DNA of 64,000 nt from Terribacillus halophilus (GCF_900162685.1 NZ_LT727827.1:351971-415970); one strand, 5' to 3'; positions 8,575-17,862 are shown, counted from the stretch's first letter. Program-made: numbers and translations. The notes: a model not told the origin generated them from the sequence alone.

Positions 8575-10086
8575 TTATAAGGAAATGTCACGAAAGACTT
8601 TGGCCAGCCCTTTCATCAAGTCTGTTGCCAAAAGATCTTGCTGCGAATGCGTATCTTCTACCAAGACATCCGCTGCTCTTCCATGGACATAGACACCGTT
8701 TGCAATGGCTTCCAGAGGATCTTCATGCTGCATGAGCATGGCTAGCAGGATACCGGAAAGAACATCACCGCTGCCGCCTTTCCCCAAACCAGGGTTGCCC
8801 GTTGTATTGACAAGCTGGGTGCCATCAGGTGCGGTAACGATTGTATACGTTCCCTTCAGCACGAGATAGACCTGATAGACAGTCGCAAATTTCCTAGCCA
8901 GTTCAAATGGCTGTTCAAGAAGCTCTGGCACTTTTATGTCCAGCAGCATTGCCATTTCTCCAGGGTGCGGCGTTAAAATGGTCGGTGCTTGTCTATTACG
9001 CAGGATCTCCAGATCGGATTTGATGTGATACAGGCCGTCTGCATCCAAAAGAACAGGAACTTCAGCTTGTTCCAGCACTCTTTTCGTCAGCGCCGCTGTA
9101 TCTTCTCCTCTGCCCATCCCCATCCCGGCAACTACTGCATCGTATGCGCTCACATCCAAGCTCTCCGTATCCACTATCACACCGTTCTCTCCAGCCAGGC
9201 TAGTAAATGTTGCTTCTGCCAAATGAGACAGAACAGACGGAATGACCTGCGGAAGCGTACCGACAGTAAGCAATCCTGCACCAGCCCGAAGAGCAGCCAT
9301 GCTTGCCATGGTGACCGATCCTGGCATTTCTGTTCCTCCTCCAATGAGGAAACCCTTCCCATGTGTCCCCTTATGAGCGAAAGGCTGCCTAACAGGGAAT
9401 GTCCGCTTCACGTCCTCTTTTGTCCATGTGCGGGCACCAGCTTGTCTGCCTAAGTATGCAGCTGGCAAGCCAATGGATACAGTTTCCCACTTTCCATAAA
9501 ACGGAGCCGTCTTTTGGATAAAAGCAGTAGGTTTTGGCGCTTCTATAATAAAGGTATAATCTGCTCGTATGGCTTCTTGGAAATCCACTGCATCATCTGC
9601 AGGAACACCGGAAGGCAGGTCAACAGCCAAAACAAGCGCATTTGTGCTGTTAACTGCTTGGATCGTCTCTGTATACGGACTTCGTAAAGCCCCCCGTACA
9701 CCTAAACCTAGCATTGCATCAATGATGACATCTGCCGATTTTAGTGACGACTGGAAGGTATCTGCCTCCACGTCCGCCACATGACCGCCAAGCCGGTTAT
9801 ATAACTGCTGATACAGTGCCGCATCTGCCGTTAAATTACGGCCGACTTGAACAGCCGTCACATCATATCCTTCATTTAAGAGCGTCCTAGCTACAACGTA
9901 TCCATCGCCGCCATTATTGCCAGACCCACAGAGGACAAAGATCCGGTCCGTGGTTCCGATCAGCGGTTTCATTTTCTCAGCAATAGCCCGGCCAGCAGAT
10001 TCCATTAAGATGCTGCCGCTAATTCCGATATCCTCCATCGCATAACGATCTACTTCGTACATTTCCTTTGCGGTGACAATATACAC
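8575..10086 (-). CDS. nnr: Bifunctional NAD(P)HX epimerase / ADP-dependent NAD(P)HX dehydratase
   Basis: A ~503-aa metabolite-repair enzyme converting hydrated NADH/NADPH back to the reduced cofactors. The N-terminal YjeF_N epimerase domain (about 1-215) has CGSGNNGGDGYVVAR. The C-terminal ribokinase-like dehydratase domain (about 225-500) shows KGTHGKGFLIGG, LTPHPGEMA and NPGLGKGGSGDVLSG. GTG at 10086 with AGGAGG 7 nt upstream is preferred to an upstream GTG lacking a ribosome-binding site. It is 62 bp downstream of acpS; B. subtilis has separate single-domain proteins, so the fused form is a lineage difference. Confidence 0.93.
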   Translation of the reverse strand: MYIVTAKEMYEVDRYAMEDIGISGSILMESAGRAIAEKMKPLIGTTDRIFVLCGSGNNGGDGYVVARTLLNEGYDVTAVQVGRNLTADAALYQQLYNRLGGHVADVEADTFQSSLKSADVIIDAMLGLGVRGALRSPYTETIQAVNSTNALVLAVDLPSGVPADDAVDFQEAIRADYTFIIEAPKPTAFIQKTAPFYGKWETVSIGLPAAYLGRQAGARTWTKEDVKRTFPVRQPFAHKGTHGKGFLIGGGTEMPGSVTMASMAALRAGAGLLTVGTLPQVIPSVLSHLAEATFTSLAGENGVIVDTESLDVSAYDAVVAGMGMGRGEDTAALTKRVLEQAEVPVLLDADGLYHIKSDLEILRNRQAPTILTPHPGEMAMLLDIKVPELLEQPFELARKFATVYQVYLVLKGTYTIVTAPDGTQLVNTTGNPGLGKGGSGDVLSGILLAMLMQHEDPLEAIANGVYVHGRAADVLVEDTHSQQDLLATDLMKGLAKVFRDISL

Positions 10087-10147
10087 GCTGTTCCCTCCTA
10101 CCCGCACTACAATTTATGAGACATGTCCAAGAAATATGCAGACAAGT

Positions 10148-10513
10148 CTATTCGCCTTGCGTGATGATTACTTGTGCTGCAGCATACGTATCTGAATGTG
10201 TAATAGATAAGAAAAAGTGTTCTCCCGCTTCTGAATCTGCAGCTTTCAGAACCGGCGCTCCAGCTGCGTTCGGCAAAATCTCGATATCTTGCAGACCAAG
10301 ACTTCCTAAACCTGTTCCGCGCGCTTTCGCGTAAGCTTCCTTTGCAGCGAAACGCCCTGCGGCGAATTCTGCTTTTCGTTTTTCAGACGTAAGTGTTTGA
10401 TAGTGCGCTTTTTCTTGATTTGTCAAAATTCTATCCAAAATCCGATTGTTTCGCTGGATTGCTTTTTGGATTCGTGCTAATTCTGTAATATCTAAACCGA
10501 TACCCTTTATCAC
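10148..10513 (-). CDS. acpS: Holo-[acyl-carrier-protein] synthase
   Basis: A 121-aa trimeric phosphopantetheinyl transferase that activates ACP for fatty-acid synthesis. The two Mg-binding signatures GIGLDITELARI and FAAKEAYAKARGTG are present, as is the C-terminal LSITHSDTYAAAQVI. Starts at GTG (10513) after GGGAGG. It heads the acpS-nnr-ydcC group on the minus strand, divergent from the rhomboid gene. Confidence 0.95.
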   Translation of the reverse strand: MIKGIGLDITELARIQKAIQRNNRILDRILTNQEKAHYQTLTSEKRKAEFAAGRFAAKEAYAKARGTGLGSLGLQDIEILPNAAGAPVLKAADSEAGEHFFLSITHSDTYAAAQVIITQGE

Positions 10514-10666
10514 CGTCAGACAACCTCCCTTCGTTCAGATTCTCTACCGTGTATTGTACCCTATATGTATAAAAGCAGGGAGTAAAGATATAAGATGTTA
10601 TGACAAGCATTTTTTATTGTTATACGCTAAGCTGTAACCTAAGAAAGCTATGAAGGAGGAATGGCA

Positions 10667-11437
10667 TTGTTCCGCAGAACCGAGAACTTTAAAGAATATT
10701 TATATGCATACCCTGTTATTAGTTCAATTGTGGGAATCAACTTGCTTCTTTGGATTATCACTGGCTTGTTTTCCAATCCATTAGGAAATAGCATTTACCA
10801 GTGGGGTGCTGGTGTAAACTTACTCATCTCCTACGGGGAATATTGGCGTCTTTTCACCCCGGTTTTTTTGCATGCGCCAGGCAGTATCTCGCATGTTTTA
10901 TTTAACTGTTTTTCGCTTGTTATTTTTGGGCCGGCTTTGGAACAGATGCTCGGCAAACTAAGATTCATCCTAATTTATTTACTAACCGGGATTATTGGTA
11001 ATGCGGTTACCTATGTATTGGATCCGTACAGCTTTGTGAGTCATATCGGGGCGTCTGGTGCTATTTACGGACTATTCGGCATCTACTTGTTTATGGTTCT
11101 TTTCCGCAAGCATTTAATTGATGCAGCTAACGCACAATTAATTGTTATTATTTTTATTGTTGGTATCATCTTGTCGCTGTTCTCTGCCAATATAAACCTT
11201 ACCGCCCATCTAGCAGGCGCGGTAGCAGGATTTGTCCTGGCACCTCTTTTCCTCTTAAAAGCACAGCCATTCTCCATTTACCGAAACAAACGTCCCAAGG
11301 AGCGTGAAGGAGACACAGGCTTTGATCCGAATCGCTGGAAAAAGCGGCCGTACGGGAGACGAACCAATAAAAAACTCATCTTGTGGATTATCATTGCAGT
11401 CTTAGTGCTTATCGGGATTTACGACTATATGACGTAA
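10667..11437 (+). CDS. Rhomboid-family intramembrane serine protease
   Basis: A six-to-seven-helix membrane protein with the rhomboid catalytic dyad: Ser130 in GASGAIYGLFG and His181 in TAHLAGAVAG. The N-terminal part carries the conserved YWRLFTPVFLH segment before the transmembrane region. A hydrophilic basic linker (about residues 205-235) leads to an extra C-terminal helix. TTG at 10667 is 7 nt from AAGGAGG; the ATG at 10661 is only one base away from it. Position matches B. subtilis ydcA, but this protein is longer (256 aa against about 199). Confidence 0.9.
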   Translation: MFRRTENFKEYLYAYPVISSIVGINLLLWIITGLFSNPLGNSIYQWGAGVNLLISYGEYWRLFTPVFLHAPGSISHVLFNCFSLVIFGPALEQMLGKLRFILIYLLTGIIGNAVTYVLDPYSFVSHIGASGAIYGLFGIYLFMVLFRKHLIDAANAQLIVIIFIVGIILSLFSANINLTAHLAGAVAGFVLAPLFLLKAQPFSIYRNKRPKEREGDTGFDPNRWKKRPYGRRTNKKLILWIIIAVLVLIGIYDYMT

Positions 11438-11453
11438 AATGAATGTCAGAAAT

Positions 11454-11490
11454 AAACCGGGAGCCTCCAAGTCTCCCGGTTTATTTTATA
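11454..11490 (+). terminator. Terminator between rhomboid gene and convergent yqeB-like gene
   Basis: 10-bp stem AAACCGGGAG/CTCCCGGTTT (11454-11463 and 11473-11482) with a 9-nt loop, then TATTTTAT. Likely used by the rhomboid transcript and possibly in both directions. Confidence 0.8.
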
Positions 11491-11500
11491 TCTTACCTTT

Positions 11501-12199
11501 TTACCCATTCTGCTCATTCTTGGAGAGCGTATTGTCCATACGGATATACTGACCGCCTTTACGATCCTTTATTGCTATCCCAATTTTCGCTAAATCCCTT
11601 TGTAACTGCCTCGCTTTCGTTTCTTCGTCATCTTCGAGGTATTCTTTTCTAGCACGAAGCAAGCTATGCGCAGCTACTGGTACTTGTAAATCACTCTCTT
11701 CCCATCGGCGATAATCTGCTAAATAGGGATCATCATAAAACCATGGATATCCTAAGGAGAGAAACGCTTGCGCAATTGTCTCTTTATTACCATCATACGC
11801 TTCTTTGTACATCTCATTCTCTTGCCGCCCCACCAGTACGAGTGATTTACCATCCAAATAGACAGATTGAATATCTTCTTTCCGAAAGCTGTCTTGTGCT
11901 TTTCGAATTTTAAGCAAGACAGCTTCTTTATTAATGATGACTGTTAATGTTTCATAAAATATGAACTGAGATAGAGCTATCCCAGCGACTGCACCTATTA
12001 TGCATAAGATGGCAGAAGCTGTCATTCCTGAATAAGAAGCAATCTTTTCAACAAGACCTTCGTAAGGAAGCCAAGGCAGCTTTAATATCCATTTAGCGAT
12101 TACCGGCAAATACCAGCCAATAATCGCCCCTAAAATAGGCGGTATGACATGTATGGCCGCCCTTTCCATTTTCGTTAGTCCTAATTCTGTATCCTGCAA
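11501..12199 (-). CDS. Membrane-anchored protein of unknown function, resembling B. subtilis YqeB
   Basis: A 232-aa protein with two N-terminal membrane segments (about residues 17-40 and 60-85), then a soluble part with VIINKEAVLLKIRKAQ and FRKEDIQSVYLDGKSLVLVG, which looks like a degenerate bacterial PH-like beta fold. The C-terminus is charged and helical. From memory it resembles YqeB; I cannot verify this without a search. It lies 15 bp downstream of ydbT, so it may belong to the SigW-type ydbST transcript. Confidence 0.6.
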   Translation of the reverse strand: MQDTELGLTKMERAAIHVIPPILGAIIGWYLPVIAKWILKLPWLPYEGLVEKIASYSGMTASAILCIIGAVAGIALSQFIFYETLTVIINKEAVLLKIRKAQDSFRKEDIQSVYLDGKSLVLVGRQENEMYKEAYDGNKETIAQAFLSLGYPWFYDDPYLADYRRWEESDLQVPVAAHSLLRARKEYLEDDEETKARQLQRDLAKIGIAIKDRKGGQYIRMDNTLSKNEQNG

Positions 12200-12214
12200 G
12201 GTTCATTTTCCTCC

Positions 12215-13660
12215 TTAGCTGCGGAAGGAGTACCAGTCAGCTGCTGCCTGCGCATCCTGTTCCGCCAAGTGCCTTACTTTAAAACTGCTGCCCGCTGCTC
12301 CGCCTGAGGCAACAGAAATCTTCACTGTCTCTAATTGCTTTTTCGATTGAAAATAATGCTGTGATTCTCGAAATGCCTGCACTTTTTTACGCGGCACATG
12401 CACCGTAACACGTGACAATTCCCGGTAGCGCATGGACAGCATATCTGCTGTCCATGACACGCCTGCATCCTTATAGTCCAATACACAGAACCAGATTGTA
12501 AGTAAGATAAGCAGGATAGCGAAAAGACCATACCAGTTAAAGAAATACATCAGAACCCCAGTTATGAGCACAGAGATTAGTATCGGAATGAAGGCATAAC
12601 GCAGCCGAGCTCGTTTCGGCGGCTTCCGGAATGCCGTTCCCATCACATATCCTGGTATGATTTCTTCTAAGAAACGATGCAGTTCAGACCTTTTCAGCAG
12701 CGGGAAAAGAATTGTCGAGAAGCTATGTTTATCCGATTCCGCCCCTCCCCCTGCAATCTCTGCACTAACCGCCAGTAAGCCGAATGGCTGACGGAAAATA
12801 TTTTCTTCGATTTTCAACGCTTGAATACGATGTAACGGAATGGTGATTTCTCGTTTTTCCAGCAACCCACGTCGGATGAATAACTCTTCCCCTTGCTTGG
12901 TTATCTGGAAGAAACAGTATTTAAAGACAGTCCCGACCATCGCTATCATCCATGTAAGCGCTAAGCTGCCAATAGCAAACAAGATAGATAACACAAGGCT
13001 TTGCTCCAGCAGCCAATCAAATACAATAGAGTAGATATCGAAGTTGGCTATATTATCTAACTGCTGTGAAATAGCAAACAGAAAACCGAAAAATACACCT
13101 GTCCCGCCAGAGGTGGCAGCGGCAGCCAATAGACGCCGGAAACTAAGTTGATAACCCGCCCGCTTGTCAGAAAGAAAATCCTCATTTGATTCAGCAGTTT
13201 CCGTACCTTCCTGTTCCTTTCGCTTTACAAACTGCTGAATTGCGACAGCATCATCTTTGGAAAGGGCACCTATTTCTCCTTCTGCCTTTTTCCCGCCACC
13301 TGCTGTTTGCACTTCCAGTTTAACAATCCCGAATAGGCGATGCAGTATATTGGCACTTGTATTTACAGACTGAATCCTGTGTTTGGAAATGTACCGTTTT
13401 TTCCGAACAAAAACCCCTGATTCAAGGCGCAATTCATCTGCTTCGATACGATACGTAAAACGATACCAATGGAGGAAGGCAGTAAGTCCGCTTACTAACA
13501 ATACTGCTCCAATAAGCGCGAAAGGACTCCACCAAAACATTTCACTAAGATTTTGAAAAAATGCTATAAAGCCTACAACTAATGGTATGATGGCATCTTT
13601 GATCAACTTCAACATCTGGAGTATGATACTGATTGGATGCATGCGTTTTGATTCAGACAT
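12215..13660 (-). CDS. ydbT: YdbT-like membrane protein with repeated bacterial PH (bPH2) domains
   Basis: About 481 aa. Three bPH2/DUF304 units alternate with membrane helices: segment 1 around LRLESGVFVRKKRYISKHRI, segment 2 around EELFIRRGLLEKREITIPLH and segment 3 near TADMLSMRYRELSRVTVHVP. The start is the second of two tandem ATGs (13660), 6 nt from GGAGG and overlapping the ydbS stop. In B. subtilis ydbST belongs to the SigW regulon and contributes to resistance to the bacteriocin amylocyclicin; function here is inferred from that. Confidence 0.88.
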   Translation of the reverse strand: MSESKRMHPISIILQMLKLIKDAIIPLVVGFIAFFQNLSEMFWWSPFALIGAVLLVSGLTAFLHWYRFTYRIEADELRLESGVFVRKKRYISKHRIQSVNTSANILHRLFGIVKLEVQTAGGGKKAEGEIGALSKDDAVAIQQFVKRKEQEGTETAESNEDFLSDKRAGYQLSFRRLLAAAATSGGTGVFFGFLFAISQQLDNIANFDIYSIVFDWLLEQSLVLSILFAIGSLALTWMIAMVGTVFKYCFFQITKQGEELFIRRGLLEKREITIPLHRIQALKIEENIFRQPFGLLAVSAEIAGGGAESDKHSFSTILFPLLKRSELHRFLEEIIPGYVMGTAFRKPPKRARLRYAFIPILISVLITGVLMYFFNWYGLFAILLILLTIWFCVLDYKDAGVSWTADMLSMRYRELSRVTVHVPRKKVQAFRESQHYFQSKKQLETVKISVASGGAAGSSFKVRHLAEQDAQAAADWYSFRS

Positions 13661-14132
13661 CATCTTCCTCCACACGAGCCAGCGTTCCAATGCGATCGCG
13701 CAGCTCTAGTGCTTCCTCCAACAGCAAAGCAGGTATCCGATGTGTTGTTGCTGCTGTCGAAATAGATACGGTTGCCAATTTAAATCCTTTCAATACCGGT
13801 CCTTGCTCCGTATCAACATGCTGTACACGAATCATCGGCACAATCGTTTGTGTGACAATAAAGATGCCGTGCTGTATGTATATTTCCTGTTCAAATACTT
13901 CATAACGCCATCTTCTCCAACGAATACTAGGAAGCAGCCAAATAAAGATACATGAGGCCAATACAATGAGTGCCCATCCAATATAGATAATATATGTCGG
14001 AATAGACCAATCATCCATAAAATAGGTCAGCACACCTGCCGCAATAGCCAGCACCAACATGGAAAGACCCGCATTAATCCGCCATACCTTTTTAACGCTG
14101 GCAGCAATTCTGTTACGTGGTTCTCTTTTCAT
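13653..14132 (-). CDS. ydbS: YdbS-like membrane protein with bPH2 domain
   Basis: A 159-aa partner of YdbT, equal in length to the B. subtilis protein. Two membrane helices (about 25-45 and 50-72) are followed by one bPH2/DUF304 domain (YEVFEQEIYIQHGIFIVTQTIVPMIRVQ, abbreviated here by its ends YEVFEQ and MIRVQ). It overlaps ydbT by 8 bp and is transcribed from a SigW-type promoter directly upstream. Confidence 0.9.
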   Translation of the reverse strand: MKREPRNRIAASVKKVWRINAGLSMLVLAIAAGVLTYFMDDWSIPTYIIYIGWALIVLASCIFIWLLPSIRWRRWRYEVFEQEIYIQHGIFIVTQTIVPMIRVQHVDTEQGPVLKGFKLATVSISTAATTHRIPALLLEEALELRDRIGTLARVEEDDV

Positions 14133-14160
14133 TTTCTTCCCTCATTTCCTCTTTTCATCA

Positions 14161-14186
14161 TACGATTAAAATGGAAATTTGTTTCA
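14161..14186 (-). promoter_or_regulatory. SigW-type extracytoplasmic-function promoter of ydbS-ydbT
   Basis: On the minus strand TGAAAC (14186-14181) is followed after exactly 16 nt by CGTA (14164-14161), matching the SigW consensus TGAAAC-N16-CGTA. It ends about 29 bp before the ydbS start. B. subtilis ydbST is a known SigW target. Confidence 0.88.
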
Positions 14187-14192
14187 AAAACA

Positions 14193-14226
14193 ACAAAAAA
14201 AACAGACACCGAAGCTGGTGTCTGTT
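14193..14226 (-). terminator. Intrinsic terminator of cshA
   Basis: Perfect 10-bp stem AACAGACACC/GGTGTCTGTT (14201-14210 and 14217-14226), 6-nt loop, then eight T on the minus strand. It ends cshA just before the ydbS promoter. Confidence 0.92.
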
Positions 14227-14232
14227 TTTAAA

Positions 14233-15732
14233 TTAATTACTTTCGTTATTACGCTTACCACGGTAGCCGCCGCTCGTGCGTTTGCCTTGTCCTTGGTAGT
14301 TACGGCTTCGTGATTTACCGCCGTTATTGCGTCCGCCGCCAGAATTGCGTCGGTCGCCGCCGCGGGAACCGCCGCCACGATATTTTTTCTTATCTTTGAA
14401 GTTGCCTTTAACACTGATAGGAGCGATAGAAGTAATGCGTACCGGTGCATTACGACGTTCTTTCGTCAGCATTTTCAATGCAGCTGCCACAACTGTCTGT
14501 GCATCAAACTGATTGATCAGCTCGTCTGCTTTTTCGTTGTAAGCTTGCAAATCTTTGCTTTCAATCGTACGCATCATTTTTTCAATAGCAATTTGCTGTT
14601 GACCTTGTGCTGCTTCATCATTAGTTGGTGCAGTTTTACGCGCAATCTTGCTCTTTGTAGTCTTTTCGATCAAGTGCAGATGCGGAACTTCTCTAGGCGT
14701 GATGAAGGAGACAGCTTGTCCGCCTTTACCAGCACGGCCAGTACGTCCAATACGGTGGACATAGCTTTCCGGATCCTGCGGGATATCGAAGTTATATACG
14801 TGCGTTACGCCAGAAATATCAAGACCACGTGCTGCTACATCAGTTGCAACTAATACTTCTACGCGGCCATTTTTAAATTTGTTCAACACGGACATACGCT
14901 TGCCTTGTGTAAGATCGCCATGAATACCTTCTGCGCGGAATCCGCGAGCTTGTAAACCTTCTGTTACTTCATCAACACGCTTTTTCGTTCTGCCGAAAAT
15001 GATTGCCAATTTTGGCTCATCAATATCAAGCAAGTTTGAAAGTGTATCGAATTTTTGTCTTTCTTGTACTTCAATATAAGACTGGTCAATATTTGTTACA
15101 GTCATCTCTTTTGATTTTACTTTGACTTCTGTAGGGTCTTTCATTAATTTTGTACCGATATCACGGATTTCCTTCGGCATTGTTGCACTGAACAGCAATG
15201 TCTGACGCTCTTCTGGAATAGAAGAAAGGATTTCACGGATATCATCAATGAAGCCCATGTTTAGCATCTCATCTGCTTCATCCAATACAGCAGTATGAAC
15301 ACCATTGAAATTAATTGTTTTACGACGGATATGGTCAAGCAGACGTCCAGGTGTCGCAACGACGATGTGCGGACCTTCTCTTAGGGCACGAATCTGACGT
15401 TCCATGTGCTGACCGCCGTAAACTGGAAGTGTTTTGATACCTTTGAATTGGCCAAGACGGTGCAGCTCTTCTCCTACTTGGATAGCAAGCTCACGCGTTG
15501 GTGCAATAACTAAACCTTGAATTTGGCGTTTAGAACGATCGATTTTGCTGATCATCGGAATACCGAAGGCAGCAGTTTTACCAGTACCAGTCTGTGCTTG
15601 ACCTAGTACGTCTTTTCCTTCCAATGCGGAAGGAATTGTTTCGGCTTGAATTGGCGTTGCTTCTTCAAACCCCATTTTATCTAATGCTTTTAAAATTGGT
15701 TCAGAAATACCTAATGAACTAAATGTTGTCAA
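14233..15732 (-). CDS. cshA: DEAD-box ATP-dependent RNA helicase CshA
   Basis: A 499-aa helicase with all core motifs: Q motif (GFEEATPIQ), I (AQTGTGKTA), Ia (PTRELAIQ), II (DEAD), III (SAT) and VI ([10 protein letters not shown]). A basic RGG/GGR-rich C-terminal tail (about residues 445-499) is typical of CshA, which works in the RNA degradosome, ribosome biogenesis and cold adaptation. Starts at TTG (15732) about 10 nt after AAGGAG. Its leader carries a terminator-like hairpin. Confidence 0.95.
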   Translation of the reverse strand: MTTFSSLGISEPILKALDKMGFEEATPIQAETIPSALEGKDVLGQAQTGTGKTAAFGIPMISKIDRSKRQIQGLVIAPTRELAIQVGEELHRLGQFKGIKTLPVYGGQHMERQIRALREGPHIVVATPGRLLDHIRRKTINFNGVHTAVLDEADEMLNMGFIDDIREILSSIPEERQTLLFSATMPKEIRDIGTKLMKDPTEVKVKSKEMTVTNIDQSYIEVQERQKFDTLSNLLDIDEPKLAIIFGRTKKRVDEVTEGLQARGFRAEGIHGDLTQGKRMSVLNKFKNGRVEVLVATDVAARGLDISGVTHVYNFDIPQDPESYVHRIGRTGRAGKGGQAVSFITPREVPHLHLIEKTTKSKIARKTAPTNDEAAQGQQQIAIEKMMRTIESKDLQAYNEKADELINQFDAQTVVAAALKMLTKERRNAPVRITSIAPISVKGNFKDKKKYRGGGSRGGDRRNSGGGRNNGGKSRSRNYQGQGKRTSGGYRGKRNNESN

Positions 15733-15793
15733 TTTCTATTTACTCCTTTATATAAAAAAAGTCTCACTGATGAAGCACGGCAGTTATACACAA

Positions 15794-15826
15794 TAAAAAA
15801 GCCTTCTCCACGCTAAGGAAGAGGCT
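15794..15826 (-). terminator. Terminator-like hairpin in the cshA leader
   Basis: Near-perfect 10-bp stem (AGCCTTCTCC at 15800-15809, GGAAGAGGCT at 15817-15826, with one mismatch and one G-T pair), followed on the minus strand by TTTTTT. It lies about 62 nt before the cshA start and 230 nt after the upstream hydrolase gene, so it either ends that gene or attenuates cshA. The 15733-16056 stretch holds no gene. Confidence 0.65.
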
Positions 15827-15896
15827 TTAAGCAAGCATTCATTGGATTTAATTATAGTAACACACTATTTGTCCGAATTCTACCTATATCTATGAT

Positions 15897-15916
15897 TACA
15901 CGTATATAGACGTGTA
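15897..15916. repeat. Inverted repeat upstream of cshA
   Basis: Perfect 7-bp arms TACACGT/ACGTGTA separated by ATATAG, in the AT-rich gap between the hydrolase gene and cshA. It could be an operator or part of a cshA promoter region. Function unknown. Confidence 0.4.
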
Positions 15917-16056
15917 TATTAATCATAAAGCCCTTCCAAAATAAACATACGTTTTGGAAACTTCTATTCGCTTTTCAAGCAGCAGGTCTACCGGCATTCT
16001 CAGCTTAACTCTTATTTTCTCCCTGGAGAAGGATATTAAACACACTTGCGCAAATT

Positions 16057-16752
16057 TCAAGCTTCCAGTAAGAATTCATCCACTTGGTTGCATATCTGGT
16101 CAATATCCGGCCCCAGACAAATTAAATGCTTTGATTCATCAAACAGTACCAGCTTTTGATTGTCCGAACCTAAGTGCTTATGCAAATACTTGACCGTCCG
16201 GTACGGTACCGTGCTATCTTGAATTCCCTGTACGAGAAAAACCGGACAAGAAACATTCGGAAGTGCTTTTTTTGTGTAATCAATACATTTTTTGAATTCC
16301 AAAAATGCACGGAGCGGCACCTTCCCCCGCTTCTTTTGCCGAAGCATATTCAGGTCATCTAACACTTCACCTGATAATGATTTTTTCATACACTGCAACA
16401 TCTCTAAGGTAAGCAGTTTCCAATTGAGGTATTTACCTGAAGCGGAAAGCAGTACAAGTTTGTCTGCACCATATTTCGCTGCTAAGTGGCTCGCAATCAT
16501 CCCCCCCATTGAAAACCCAATAACATAAACAGTTTTGCAATTTTTGGCCAGTCGCTCATATGCTTCTTCGGCAGCTTGAATCCACTCCTTGTATCCAACA
16601 TCCTTCAGACACAGTTCATCTGTTTCACCGTGCCCTGGCAGTGCAACCATTTCCACCTGCCATTCCGTATGCTGATTGCGGAGATACTGGGTAAGCGGCT
16701 CCACCTCATACGTTCCGCCGGTGAAGCCATGGATACATAATATTCCTGTCAT
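16057..16752 (-). CDS. Alpha/beta hydrolase (carboxylesterase / monoacylglycerol-lipase type)
   Basis: A 231-aa serine hydrolase without signal peptide. The oxyanion-hole motif ILCIHGFTGG is N-terminal, the nucleophile elbow is GFSMGG (about residue 80), and LVQGIQDSTVPY and DESKHLICLGPD provide the Asp and His of the triad. This arrangement matches the small Bacillus/Geobacillus thermostable carboxylesterase family (Est30-like). It is 26 bp downstream of the yppG-like gene, possibly co-transcribed. The ribosome-binding site is weak. Confidence 0.85.
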   Translation of the reverse strand: MTGILCIHGFTGGTYEVEPLTQYLRNQHTEWQVEMVALPGHGETDELCLKDVGYKEWIQAAEEAYERLAKNCKTVYVIGFSMGGMIASHLAAKYGADKLVLLSASGKYLNWKLLTLEMLQCMKKSLSGEVLDDLNMLRQKKRGKVPLRAFLEFKKCIDYTKKALPNVSCPVFLVQGIQDSTVPYRTVKYLHKHLGSDNQKLVLFDESKHLICLGPDIDQICNQVDEFLLEA

Positions 16753-16778
16753 ACGATCATCTTCACTTTCCCTTTGTA

Positions 16779-17285
16779 TTATTTCAATATACTTAAAAAA
16801 GAGCCTAATGATTTTACAATAGGCGAAACTTGCTGGACTGTTGTCGCCATTTGCCCAACTGTAGACATCATTTTGTTAATATCCATCTGTCCGTTCTTAT
16901 CTTGGAAGTACGATGCCAGCCCTTTGGTAAGCTGGGCTTGCTGTTTAGGTTGATACACATTTGTTGGCTGGGCGTACGCATGCCAATACGGCGCAAGCGG
17001 CGGTTTCTTAAAGTATTCATACGGTGTTGTTGCTGTCTGCTGCGGGGGCAGCGTTTGCTGCTCTCCCCATTGGCTGAATTGTTCAGGTGGATAGGGGTTA
17101 AAAAGATACGGGTCGGTTTGTCTCTTAGTATCACCAACACCATCATTTGTTTGCATCTGTTCTTTATTATAATACTGCGGAGCCGGATTTGTCTGGTAAA
17201 CTGGCTCGTAATAATAACGCTGACGGCCATCGCTCATCTGCTGTTCCTGTGGGGAGCGCGGCGCTGCCGAATTGTAATAGTACAT
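16779..17285 (-). CDS. YppG-like protein
   Basis: A 168-aa low-complexity protein: a Tyr/Gln/Pro-rich N-terminal two thirds (MYYYNSAAPRSPQEQQ, repeated PQQ) and a C-terminal conserved block ASYFQDKNGQMDINKMMSTV ending QQVSPIVKSLGSFLSILK. The end block is typical of YppG/YqfQ-like sporulation-associated Bacillus proteins. No membrane segment is evident. The ATG at 17285 is chosen because upstream codons read through an unrelated region; AAAGG lies about 11 nt before it. A spore-coat role is an inference. Confidence 0.72.
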   Translation of the reverse strand: MYYYNSAAPRSPQEQQMSDGRQRYYYEPVYQTNPAPQYYNKEQMQTNDGVGDTKRQTDPYLFNPYPPEQFSQWGEQQTLPPQQTATTPYEYFKKPPLAPYWHAYAQPTNVYQPKQQAQLTKGLASYFQDKNGQMDINKMMSTVGQMATTVQQVSPIVKSLGSFLSILK

Positions 17286-17352
17286 CGTCCACACGCCTTT
17301 CCTGTTTCTCCTACATCGTATGTTGGGCGAAGGCAGGGCGTTAATTATCATA

Positions 17353-17393
17353 AAAAAAGAAAGCAAAAATCACGTTTGTCCGCTGATTTTTGC
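17353..17393 (-). terminator. Intrinsic terminator of the glutaredoxin-like gene
   Basis: 10-bp stem GCAAAAATCA/TGATTTTTGC (17363-17372 and 17384-17393), 11-nt loop, followed on the minus strand by TTTCTTTTTTT. Confidence 0.8.
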
Positions 17394-17394
17394 T

Positions 17395-17670
17395 TCAATA
17401 ACTAATTTGAGTCCGTGTGGACCGCATTCTATTTATAAGCCCAAGCACTTGCTGGAGCCTGTCTCTCTGGAAACCATGCACTTTCTCACCGTTTACAAGG
17501 ACGAGTGGCGTGCTGTATATGGAATATGCCTGCATCTCTTTCAATAAAGCCGGCGAATCGGTAACATTCTTTAAATTGTAGGAGATATTCCACTCATCAA
17601 GCTGCTGTACTACTTCATCGCATTGCTTGCAATGGTCACTGATGTAGACGTCCACTTTGCGATGCTTCAT
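17395..17670 (-). CDS. Glutaredoxin-like thiol-disulfide protein
   Basis: A 91-aa thioredoxin-fold protein with an N-terminal active site CKQC (VDVYISDHCKQCDEVV) and the cis-Pro loop STPLVLVNG, as in glutaredoxin/NrdH-like proteins. No signal peptide, so cytosolic. The ATG at 17670 is 8 nt from AAAGGAG; an ATG two codons earlier is too close to it. It ends in a strong terminator. Confidence 0.85.
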   Translation of the reverse strand: MKHRKVDVYISDHCKQCDEVVQQLDEWNISYNLKNVTDSPALLKEMQAYSIYSTPLVLVNGEKVHGFQRDRLQQVLGLINRMRSTRTQISY

Positions 17671-17798
17671 TATCATTTCTCCTTTAATCTCTTACTAGAT
17701 TCTATTCCATATTTTACCCAGTGAGACGGGTCATTAAAACATCAGATGCTGACATTTCTTTTTTCTTTTTTTGTAAGCCTTTACTTTGCAGAAATACA

Positions 17799-17823
17799 GT
17801 TTGAACTCTTTTCTGTGTGGTAC
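17799..17823 (+). promoter_or_regulatory. Probable SigB promoter of the YdaD-like dehydrogenase gene
   Basis: GTTTGA (17799-17804), 13 nt, then TGGTAC (17818-17823). The -35 differs from GTTTAA at one base and the -10 keeps the central GGTA. B. subtilis ydaD is SigB-dependent, which raises the likelihood. Confidence 0.5.
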
Positions 17824-17862
17824 CAGTAGTATATGCAATTAATCAAAAAGGAGCTGTTTGAC

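Noticed and set aside
8989-9453. 154-codon plus-strand open frame inside nnr
   Set aside because: Cys/Ser/His-rich shadow of the conserved dehydratase domain.
16830-17405. 191-codon plus-strand open frame opposite the yppG-like gene
   Set aside because: It is antisense to a low-complexity gene, which easily leaves long open frames; composition (Arg/Cys/Ile) is not protein-like.
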